This document shows positions 1 to 5,597 of a DNA stretch of 5,597 nucleotides, piece by piece. The stretch lies in contig MFBQ01000034.1 in the NCBI GenBank assembly GCA_001776475.1, forward strand, positions 2,055 to 7,651, written 5' to 3'. A program made the position numbers and the translations under genes. Origin of the DNA: Candidatus Curtissbacteria bacterium RIFCSPLOWO2_01_FULL_41_18. GTDB lineage: Bacteria > Patescibacteriota > Microgenomatia > Curtissbacterales > GWA2-41-24. Numbering within the stretch: the first letter of the stretch is position 1; each line of letters begins with the position of its first letter. The notes below the pieces were generated by a model. It was not told the origin of the DNA and made no database searches. It saw only the letters and a program-made list of their open reading frames with translations.

Positions 1-2
1 CT

Positions 3-884
3 GTTTACGGTCTTTTTCACCCGGAGCATACAACAACAAATGTCGATGAGATCAGAAGCAGAATAAATTTAATACCCTGCAATCTTCTCAAAAAACGCGA
101 CCTTGAAAAAACAATCTTGAACATTGATCCCGATTACGTTTTTAATTTAGCCGCCTACTCTTCTCCCGCCCAAAGCTTTAAGTCTCCGGCAAAAACTATC
201 CAAAACAATATTAACACCCAGTTAAATCTACTAGAATCACTGGTTAAATTAAGATCTAAGGCAAAAATCCTGATAGTTGGCTCTTCCGACGAGTATGGTC
301 AGCCCAAAAATCTTATTTCACTTGATGAAAAAACGCCACTGGCACCAATTTCCCCGTATGCCGTATCTAAGGTTGCTCAGGATCTTTTAGGATACCAGTT
401 TTTTGTTAGCGAAAAACTCCGTATTATAAGAGTCAGGCCTTTCAATCACATAGGTCCCGGACAATCAAAAGCTTTTGTCATACCTTCGTTTGCTGGACAA
501 ATCGCGAGCCTTGAAAAAAAGGGTGGAGGCACTATTAAGGTGGGCAATCTTGAAACTTGGCGGGACTTCACAGACGTTAGGGACATGGTCAGGGCATACA
601 TTCTCGCTTTAGAAAAAGGCAAACCGGGCGAAGTCTACAATATAGGTTCAGGGAAACCTGTACGAATTGCAGATATCTTGGAAAAACTAATTTCATTGTC
701 AAATGTTAGAATTAAAATTCAACAAGATAAAGAGCTTTTGCGTCCGGTCGAGATTGAAAAAATTTATTGCGACTTTTCTAAATTTAATAAACAAACTGGC
801 TGGAAACCTCAAATTCCCATCTCCAAAACACTTTCTGATACAATTGAATACGAAAGAAATATTTTAGGCCAAAAATTGAATTAA
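3..884 (+). CDS. rmd: GDP-6-deoxy-D-mannose reductase, 5'-truncated by the window edge
   Basis: This cytoplasmic extended-SDR enzyme reduces GDP-4-keto-6-deoxy-D-mannose to GDP-D-rhamnose with NAD(P)H. The frame is open from the first bases, and 293 codons are visible. The family is about 300-320 residues long, so only the start with the glycine-rich nucleotide-binding loop is missing. The first visible residues, VYGLFHPEH, suit the stretch after the second beta strand, so the in-frame TTG at 117 is not the true start. Visible landmarks are [13 protein letters not shown] (from 135), the catalytic serine in GSSDEYG (279-299), SPYAVSK with the catalytic Tyr and Lys (351-371), the reductase signature [10 protein letters not shown] (438-467), [13 protein letters not shown] (from 564) and YNIGSG (639-656). 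[10 protein letters not shown], together with the LLRPVE and TGWKPQIP segments near the end, fits Rmd rather than GDP-L-fucose synthase. The stop lies 5 bases before gmd, which makes its substrate, supporting a shared transcript. Specificity is inferred from family motifs. Confidence 0.88.
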   Translation, partial: VYGLFHPEHTTTNVDEIRSRINLIPCNLLKKRDLEKTILNIDPDYVFNLAAYSSPAQSFKSPAKTIQNNINTQLNLLESLVKLRSKAKILIVGSSDEYGQPKNLISLDEKTPLAPISPYAVSKVAQDLLGYQFFVSEKLRIIRVRPFNHIGPGQSKAFVIPSFAGQIASLEKKGGGTIKVGNLETWRDFTDVRDMVRAYILALEKGKPGEVYNIGSGKPVRIADILEKLISLSNVRIKIQQDKELLRPVEIEKIYCDFSKFNKQTGWKPQIPISKTLSDTIEYERNILGQKLN

Positions 885-889
885 TTTTT

Positions 890-1867
890 ATGGCACAAAA
901 AAGGGCACTTATTACGGGAATTACGGGCCAGGACGGTTCATATTTAGCCGAGTTTTTGCTGACCAAAAATTATAAGGTGTTTGGTCTAACCCGTAGAACC
1001 TCAACCCCGAATTATGAACGTATTAAACATATTGAGGACAAGATTGAGCTAATTCCCGGTGATCTTTTGGACCAACAATCAATAACCAGCGCTGTCGCTT
1101 ATTCCAAGCCTGATGAAATATATAATTTAGCTGCCCAAAGCTTTGTGGCCACCTCCTGGTCTCAACCGGTTTTAACCGGAGAGTTTACAGCCCTTGGCGT
1201 AACCCGCGTGCTTGAGGCAGTTCGTCAAATTAAACCTCAAGCAAAGTTTTACCAGGCATCTTCCTCAGAAATGTTTGGCATGGTTCGCGAAAACCCTCAA
1301 AACGAAAGTACACCGTTTCATCCGCGTAGCCCCTATGGTGTTGCTAAGGTCTATGGACACTGGATCGCTATTAATTACCGAGAGTCATACAATCTTTTTA
1401 TTGTTTCTGGAATTCTTTTTAACCACGAGTCCCCAAGACGTGGCTTGGAATTTGTAACTAGAAAAATATCCCACACTGTTGCCAAAATTCATTTAAAACA
1501 GGCAGACCGTATCGTCCTTGGCAATCTTGATGCCAAGCGCGACTGGGGGTTTGCCGGGGATTACGTCAAGGCAATGTGGCTTATGCTTCAACAAGACGGG
1601 CCCGATGATTATGTCATTGCCACAGGCCAAAATCATTCAGTTGCCGATTTTGTAGAGGAAGCCTTCGGGGTTATAGGTGTCAAAAATTGGAAAAAATACA
1701 TACACGTGTCAAAACAACTGTTTAGGCCGGCAGAAGTCGATTTTTTAATTGGTGACTCGTCAAAAGCCAGAAAAGTTTTAGGATGGAGACCCACCGTTGG
1801 GTTTACGCAACTTGTCAGAATGATGGTCGAAAATGATATTAAGCTCCTCAGGGCAAATTCTAAATGA
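890..1867 (+). CDS. gmd: GDP-mannose 4,6-dehydratase
   Basis: This cytoplasmic extended-SDR lyase turns GDP-D-mannose into GDP-4-keto-6-deoxy-D-mannose, the shared precursor of GDP-D-rhamnose, GDP-L-fucose and related sugars. At 325 residues it matches short bacterial Gmd proteins. It has the nucleotide-binding loop [12 protein letters not shown] at residues 10-21, NLAAQSFV at 79-86, the catalytic segment ASSSEMFG at 123-130 (Ser125 and Glu127 stand where E. coli Gmd has its Thr and Glu), and the Tyr149/Lys153 pair in SPYGVAK. Substrate-binding signatures FNHESPRRG (177-185) and [16 protein letters not shown] (211-226) follow, then [12 protein letters not shown] (278-289) and the LGWRP end motif (297-301). 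The ATG at 890 places the glycine loop at the usual distance from the N-terminus. No Shine-Dalgarno sequence precedes it, so translation probably depends on coupling to rmd 5 bases upstream. Its TGA overlaps the next gene's ATG. The family call is firm. Confidence 0.96.
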   Translation: MAQKRALITGITGQDGSYLAEFLLTKNYKVFGLTRRTSTPNYERIKHIEDKIELIPGDLLDQQSITSAVAYSKPDEIYNLAAQSFVATSWSQPVLTGEFTALGVTRVLEAVRQIKPQAKFYQASSSEMFGMVRENPQNESTPFHPRSPYGVAKVYGHWIAINYRESYNLFIVSGILFNHESPRRGLEFVTRKISHTVAKIHLKQADRIVLGNLDAKRDWGFAGDYVKAMWLMLQQDGPDDYVIATGQNHSVADFVEEAFGVIGVKNWKKYIHVSKQLFRPAEVDFLIGDSSKARKVLGWRPTVGFTQLVRMMVENDIKLLRANSK

Positions 1868-3099
1868 GACTTGTTGTTACAATCCCCACGTACAACGAAA
1901 AGGAAAACATCGAAGAAATTATTAAAAAAGTACTGGCTCAAAGCAAAAAAATACCAGATGTTGATCTGCATGTTTTAGTTTCAGACAGCCATTCCCCGGA
2001 CGGTACCGCCGAAATTGTTAAAAGAATTTCCAAGACTAATCCGAAGGTTCATTATCTAGATGTCAAAGAAAGAGGACTTGGTATTGGCCTAGTTAAAGGT
2101 CATCGCTATGCTACTGATAAATTTAAGGCTGATATTTTAGCGCAGATGGATGGGGACCTTTCTCACGACCCATCAACTCTACCTGTTATGCTTGATTTTA
2201 TCGAAAAAGGATATGACTTAATCATTGGATCAAGGCTTATGCGAGGCGGAAGAAACTTACTTGGCTGGCACAGGAGACTCTTTACTAGGGGCTCGGCTCT
2301 TTACTGCAAGATCAGCTGGGGCACATTTGGTATTGGCGAATATACTAATTCTTATAGAATGTTTACAAAAAAACTTTTTGAAAAAATTGATTTTAGAAAA
2401 ATTCCCTGGAAATCAAAAACTTATATAATTCAGCCCGCATTTTTATATGGCGCGCTTGCAACTGGAGCTAAAGTTAAGGAAGTTCCTATAACATTCGAAG
2501 ATCGCAAAAAAGGTTATTCAAAGGCCCAAATTGTCTCATATACCTTGGATGTTCTGAAATTTGGCATCAAAGTTCGTCTCAAAAGATCTAAGACATTCGT
2601 TAAATTTTTAACCGTGGGGTCAGTGAGCTATTTATTAAATGCAGTTGCTCTGAGTTTGTTAAATAGGGGAGAGGTTTATGTATTCCCTCTTTTGAAGGGA
2701 CCCATTCTGTCTTTTATTCCTACAATTGATTCTGCTTCTCACTTCCTTTTTCTAACTTTAGACAGACTTTTTGTTTCGTCATTAATCTCAATTGAGCTTT
2801 CAATCATTCTTAATTTCGTACTCCATGAAAACTGGACGTTTAAACACAGATCTCACCAGGGTTTAATTACTGCCAGATTTTTAAAATTTAACGCTACCTC
2901 ATTTGGAAGCCCATTAATTCAATTGGCCAGCATTTTAATTTTCGCCCGAGTGTTTAACATTCATGAACAAATTGGTCTTGCCCTCGGAGTCGTTATTGGC
3001 CTTTTTGTTAATTATTTTCTTAATCTATTGATAGTTTGGAAGGAGCATCCCGCAAACATCAGTTCTCTTGCCGAAAACATAAATCCCAAGATAGAATAG
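1864..3099 (+). CDS. Family 2 glycosyltransferase (polyprenyl-phosphate sugar synthase type) fused to a GtrA-like membrane domain
   Basis: The protein has two parts. Residues 1-235 resemble dolichol-phosphate mannose synthase (DPM1): [10 protein letters not shown] (7-16), DSHSPDGT (41-48, usually DDNSPDGT), the metal-binding MDGDLSHDP (95-103, Asp96 and Asp98), IGSRLMRGG (121-129), NSYRMF (162-167) and [14 protein letters not shown] (207-220). Residues about 243-395 look like a GtrA domain, with likely membrane helices near 246-265, 304-321, 344-361 and 370-391 and the hallmark [10 protein letters not shown] (317-326). It probably moves mannose or glucose from a nucleotide donor to polyprenyl phosphate at the inner membrane face, and the GtrA part may help flip the product; both are inferences from family knowledge. 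Bacteria are known to carry such fusions, so the 411-residue length fits. The ATG overlaps the gmd stop (ATGA), and AGGG at 1850-1853 is a weak ribosome-binding candidate. The loop between the first two GtrA helices is long (about 266-303). Sugar specificity cannot be read from sequence. Confidence 0.9.
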   Translation: MRLVVTIPTYNEKENIEEIIKKVLAQSKKIPDVDLHVLVSDSHSPDGTAEIVKRISKTNPKVHYLDVKERGLGIGLVKGHRYATDKFKADILAQMDGDLSHDPSTLPVMLDFIEKGYDLIIGSRLMRGGRNLLGWHRRLFTRGSALYCKISWGTFGIGEYTNSYRMFTKKLFEKIDFRKIPWKSKTYIIQPAFLYGALATGAKVKEVPITFEDRKKGYSKAQIVSYTLDVLKFGIKVRLKRSKTFVKFLTVGSVSYLLNAVALSLLNRGEVYVFPLLKGPILSFIPTIDSASHFLFLTLDRLFVSSLISIELSIILNFVLHENWTFKHRSHQGLITARFLKFNATSFGSPLIQLASILIFARVFNIHEQIGLALGVVIGLFVNYFLNLLIVWKEHPANISSLAENINPKIE

Positions 3100-3122
3100 G
3101 TTACTATAGTTTGTAGGTTCCA

Positions 3123-4628
3123 ATGCCCATTTCCCAAAAAACTCTCCAGCAGGTTTTGTTAGCCGTTGTTATTTTAACCGCAATCTTTTTTCGTTTTTGG
3201 CATATAAGAGATTATGTTGTTTTTTTGGGAGACGAAGGAAGAGACATGATTATTATGAGAAACATTTTTATCGAAAAACACCTGCCTTTCCTGGGCCCGA
3301 GTGCCTCTGTTGGCGGTTTTTATCTTGGTCCAATCTATTATTGGATGGCCGCACCATTCTTACTGCTTTGGCATTTAGATCCAGTTGGCCCTGCGTATTT
3401 AGTTGCCATACTAGGCGTTGCTACTGTACTTCTTTTATACAAATTTATAAACGAAGCCTTAGGTTTTTGGCCTGCAATACTAGCAAGTTCCCTCTACGGC
3501 ATCGCGCCACTTATTATCAGATATTCACGTTCTTCATGGAATCCCAACCCCTTGCCGTTTTTCTCGCTTCTTTTGATTTACTTTATTTATCTGGGTATTA
3601 AAAAGAAAAGATATATCTACTTTTTGTTAGCTGGAGCTTCTTTTGGTATAGCAGTCCAGCTGCATTATTTGGCAGCCATTCTTTTTTTAATCTCGGCAAT
3701 TATTGTTTGTGTTAATACTAACTTTAAGAACTGGCCAAAAATTGCCTTTTTAGCAACAATTGGATTTTTAATTACCTTCTCGCCTTTCCTTATTTTCGAA
3801 ATCCGCCATAATTTCCCCAACATAAGAACAATACTGGAATTTACTACGCGTGGAACCACCATTGGTTACAAAACCACGCATTTCGTTTGGCTAGTTTCAA
3901 ATACGGGCAATATTTTACTTGAGGAAATAAGTCTTCTTAGAGGCACGTTATTGACCAAATTAGTTTTTTGGATTTTATCAGCTGGTAGTATTTTGGGACT
4001 CATCCTTTATCGGAAAGATGCCCAAAGAAAATTAATTTTCACTATCGGTATTGTCTGGTTTCTGGGTGGTATTTTAATCTTGCGCTCCTACACAGGTCAG
4101 ATTTACGACTATTATTTTGGGTTTATGTTTCCTGCAGCGTTTTTGGTCGTGGCCCTTGTTATTTTTATAATGTGGCGCAAATCAGTAACCAGATTGGCAG
4201 CCCTTGCCTTTATCGCGGCTGCTCTAGCGCTTTTTGCCTCAAACGGATTTTATAAGACACCCCCAAATCGTCTTATTGATCAAACAGAAAATATTGCCAA
4301 TTTTGTCATTGAAAAGTCCCAAAACCAACCATACAATTTTGCTTTAGTCTCAAGCAGCAACTCAGATCATGCGTACAGATATTTTTTAGAAATTAAAAAT
4401 CGCAGTCCCAAGCAGCTTGAGGAAATAGTTACCGATCAGCTGATTGTTGTTTGCGAGTCAGAAGTATGCGCGCCACTGGGGAATCCTCTTTGGGAAATAG
4501 CAGGATTTGGTAGGGCTGAAATCGCCAACGAGTGGCAGCTTCCCCAATATGGATTTAAAGTTTTGCGCCTAACCCACTGGCCGGGTGCCCCATCTCCAGC
4601 CGGCAAACCCGCCGTCAAAGGCGGTTAA
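3123..4628 (+). CDS. Multi-pass membrane glycosyltransferase, GT39/GT83 (PMT/ArnT)-like
   Basis: This 501-residue integral membrane protein has roughly ten or eleven hydrophobic helices between residues 10 and 372, then a soluble tail of about 130 residues. The first helix (about 10-26) is followed by the acidic motif LGDEGRD (35-41), where Asp37-Glu38 match the catalytic acidic pair in the first outer loop of polyprenyl-phosphate-sugar-dependent (GT-C) transferases. GGFYLGPIYYW (64-74), YGIAPLIIRYSRSSWNPN (125-142) and QLHYL (179-183) are also typical. Such enzymes transfer a sugar from a lipid-phosphate carrier to a protein, lipid or glycan on the outer face of the membrane; the acceptor here is unknown. 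The upstream gene probably makes such a donor, which makes the pair plausible partners. The tail carries two close cysteines (444 and 449) and ends in a Pro/Gly/Lys-rich stretch coded by unusually GC-rich DNA. The start at 3123 puts the first helix near the N-terminus, but no Shine-Dalgarno sequence is seen. Fold class is secure; exact family is less so. Confidence 0.83.
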   Translation: MPISQKTLQQVLLAVVILTAIFFRFWHIRDYVVFLGDEGRDMIIMRNIFIEKHLPFLGPSASVGGFYLGPIYYWMAAPFLLLWHLDPVGPAYLVAILGVATVLLLYKFINEALGFWPAILASSLYGIAPLIIRYSRSSWNPNPLPFFSLLLIYFIYLGIKKKRYIYFLLAGASFGIAVQLHYLAAILFLISAIIVCVNTNFKNWPKIAFLATIGFLITFSPFLIFEIRHNFPNIRTILEFTTRGTTIGYKTTHFVWLVSNTGNILLEEISLLRGTLLTKLVFWILSAGSILGLILYRKDAQRKLIFTIGIVWFLGGILILRSYTGQIYDYYFGFMFPAAFLVVALVIFIMWRKSVTRLAALAFIAAALALFASNGFYKTPPNRLIDQTENIANFVIEKSQNQPYNFALVSSSNSDHAYRYFLEIKNRSPKQLEEIVTDQLIVVCESEVCAPLGNPLWEIAGFGRAEIANEWQLPQYGFKVLRLTHWPGAPSPAGKPAVKGG

Positions 4629-4631
4629 TTT
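4606..4631 (+). terminator. Possible weak intrinsic terminator overlapping the end of the membrane glycosyltransferase gene
   Basis: CCGCC (4609-4613) pairs perfectly with GGCGG (4620-4624) around a 6-base loop, and two more A-T pairs form below a single bulged C (4608). The tail TTAATTT is only moderately T-rich and partly used by the stem. The TAA stop (4626-4628) lies at the foot of the hairpin, and the next gene's promoter begins directly after it. The position between two functionally unrelated units supports termination, but the poor T tract makes this uncertain. Confidence 0.45.
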
Positions 4632-4657
4632 GAATGAGTTAAATATTGGTATATAAT
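4630..4657 (+). promoter_or_regulatory. Sigma70-type promoter for pyrB, probably giving a leaderless mRNA
   Basis: TTGAAT at 4630-4635 is a fair -35 element. After 16 bases comes a perfect -10 box, TATAAT, at 4652-4657; TG at 4647-4648 sits where an extended -10 would lie if the overlapping TATATA is used. Only seven bases (CACTTTA) separate the -10 box from the pyrB ATG at 4665, so transcription should begin on or within a base or two of the start codon. No Shine-Dalgarno sequence lies in this gap. Leaderless initiation is inferred from this spacing. Confidence 0.68.
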
Positions 4658-4664
4658 CACTTTA

Positions 4665-5597
4665 ATGAATCTCAAGCACATTATCTCCGCAAGCCAATTC
4701 GATAAAGACACTCTTAGGCAAATTTTCTCCCTAACAGATGAAATAAAGGAAGGCAATTACGAAAGTCGTGCGCTAGATGGCAAAATTATGGCAACACTTT
4801 TCTATCAACCATCAACCAGAACAAGGCTGTCATTTGAATCGTCAATGCTCAAACTTGGAGGAGCAGTAATTACGACCGAAAACGCGGCAGAATTTTCTTC
4901 AGCTATAAAAGGTGAAACGCTGGAAGATACAGTTAGAGTAGTTAATTTTTACGCAGACGTAATTATTATCCGGCATCCGGAAAGTGGTGCGACAAATTTA
5001 GCAAGTCGTTATTCAAAAGTTCCCATAATTAATGCCGGAGATGGGGTGGGAGAACACCCGACACAAGCTCTAATGGATATTTACACCATTTTTAATAAGC
5101 TGAGATCAACAGATTTTACAATAGCAATTTGTGGTGACCACGCAAATTACCGGCCGCACCATTCACTGTCATACTTATTATCACTTTACCCGAAAGTAAA
5201 AATCATTTATGTTTCACCAAAAATGCTTTCAATGCCTGGCAAGTTGAGACAACATTTGAAACAGAAAAAAATTCAGTTTAAAGAAACAGAAAATTTTTAT
5301 GACAGTATTTCAAAAGCTGACGTAATTTACCAGGGCAGGATCCCGAAAGAATACTTGGGCAAGGATTACAAAAGGCATGTGGGTAAATATATTCTGGATA
5401 AAAAAGGACTTAAACTTATCAAAAAAAGCGCGATAATTATGCATCCTTTACCCCGGGTTAACGAGATTACTTCGGATGTCGATAAAGATCCGAGAGCGAT
5501 TTATTTCGAAGAAGCACAAAATGGTCTTTTTATTAGAATGGCTTTGCTTCTTTATATCTTTGACAAAGTCATCTTAAAGTATCAGCGAATTAGTTTA
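4665..5597 (+). CDS. pyrB: Aspartate carbamoyltransferase catalytic chain, 3' end cut by the window
   Basis: This cytoplasmic enzyme condenses carbamoyl phosphate with L-aspartate to give N-carbamoyl-L-aspartate, the committed step of pyrimidine synthesis. The frame from ATG 4665 stays open for 311 codons to the last base. E. coli PyrB is about that long, so probably only a few residues are missing. Motifs, in order: the carbamoyl-phosphate loop YQPSTRTRLSFE (47-58), the mobile-loop lysine in IKGETLEDT (81-89, Lys82), RHPESGA (103-109), NAGDGVGEHPTQALMD (123-138, His131 and Gln134), a possible counterpart of E. coli Arg167 at Arg163 in NYRPHHSL, GRIPKEY (224-230, Arg225), HPLPRVNEI (260-268) and AIYFEEAQNGLFIRMALL (278-295). 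HPLPR and the C-terminal motif separate it from ornithine carbamoyltransferase. Pro227 sits where E. coli has Gln231. No pyrI or other pyr gene is visible. It has its own promoter and seems unrelated to the upstream glycan genes. Confidence 0.93.
   Translation, partial: MNLKHIISASQFDKDTLRQIFSLTDEIKEGNYESRALDGKIMATLFYQPSTRTRLSFESSMLKLGGAVITTENAAEFSSAIKGETLEDTVRVVNFYADVIIIRHPESGATNLASRYSKVPIINAGDGVGEHPTQALMDIYTIFNKLRSTDFTIAICGDHANYRPHHSLSYLLSLYPKVKIIYVSPKMLSMPGKLRQHLKQKKIQFKETENFYDSISKADVIYQGRIPKEYLGKDYKRHVGKYILDKKGLKLIKKSAIIMHPLPRVNEITSDVDKDPRAIYFEEAQNGLFIRMALLLYIFDKVILKYQRISL

Noticed and set aside
117..119. TTG as the start codon of the first gene
   Set aside because: The frame is open upstream to the window edge and encodes residues typical of the family, so the true start lies outside.
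784..966. Minus-strand open frame of 60 codons across the rmd-gmd junction
   Set aside because: It lies opposite two well-supported genes, has no recognisable motif and crosses their junction; a chance frame.
129..1145. Similar stretches in rmd and gmd (for example both encode NLAA and YxVxK blocks) as a DNA repeat
   Set aside because: The likeness is short and reflects two members of the same extended SDR superfamily, not a recent duplication.
1633..1971. Minus-strand open frame of 112 codons opposite the end of gmd and the start of the GT2 gene
   Set aside because: Its protein is simply the antisense of conserved Gmd and GT2 motifs and shows no family features of its own.
3105..3122. TATAGT box upstream of the membrane glycosyltransferase gene as an internal promoter
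   Set aside because: No -35 element is found at 15-19 bases upstream, and the 23-base gap fits an operon; a chance AT-rich match cannot be excluded.
3197..3601. Plus-strand 134-codon frame inside the membrane glycosyltransferase gene
   Set aside because: It is a shifted reading of the conserved GDEGRD region; the main frame has a coherent membrane protein with known motifs.
4436..4618. Minus-strand 60-codon frame rich in Gly, Ala and Pro near the end of the fourth gene
   Set aside because: It arises from the GC-rich hairpin segment read in reverse; there is no promoter or ribosome-binding site to support it.

Overview
The window is densely coding and all genes lie on the + strand. It is AT-rich (roughly 40% GC by eye), with gaps or overlaps of -4, 5, 23 and 36 bases between genes. 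Five protein-coding genes are supported: a 5'-truncated GDP-6-deoxy-D-mannose reductase (rmd), GDP-mannose 4,6-dehydratase (gmd), a polyprenyl-phosphate sugar synthase-like family 2 glycosyltransferase fused to a GtrA-like membrane domain, a multi-pass GT39/GT83-like glycosyltransferase, and a 3'-truncated catalytic aspartate carbamoyltransferase (pyrB). I saw no RNA genes, insertion sequences, CRISPR arrays or attachment sites.

Layout. Bases 1-4628 look like one surface-glycan operon: rmd and gmd are 5 bases apart, gmd and the glycosyltransferase overlap in an ATGA, and the membrane glycosyltransferase follows after 23 bases. At about 4580-4624 the sequence turns locally GC-rich and forms hairpins at the stop codon of the fourth gene; I read this as a possible weak terminator. 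It is followed at once by a good sigma70-type promoter (TTGAAT, 16 bases, TATAAT) placed so close to the pyrB ATG that the transcript should be leaderless or nearly so. pyrB therefore looks like a separate transcription unit with an unrelated, housekeeping role.

How the genes work together. Gmd converts GDP-D-mannose to GDP-4-keto-6-deoxy-D-mannose, and Rmd reduces that to GDP-D-rhamnose. The GT2 enzyme probably loads a sugar from a nucleotide donor onto a polyprenyl phosphate. Its GtrA-like domain may help place the lipid-linked sugar across the membrane, and the GT39-like protein could use that donor to glycosylate an acceptor outside the cytoplasm. The route from gmd to rmd is well supported; the link between the two glycosyltransferases is inference from family knowledge and gene order.

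Organism. The window is bacterial and uses the standard code (TAA, TGA and TAG all end genes here). Low GC, very tight packing, little Shine-Dalgarno signal, a GT2-GtrA fusion beside a GT39-like enzyme and a standalone pyrB would suit a Patescibacteria/CPR genome (Microgenomates-like), but this is an impression from gene style, not a proven placement. Nothing in the window amounts to a clearly undescribed system; the points most worth a second look are the leaderless pyrB promoter, the GC-rich end of the fourth gene and a few unusual active-site residues.
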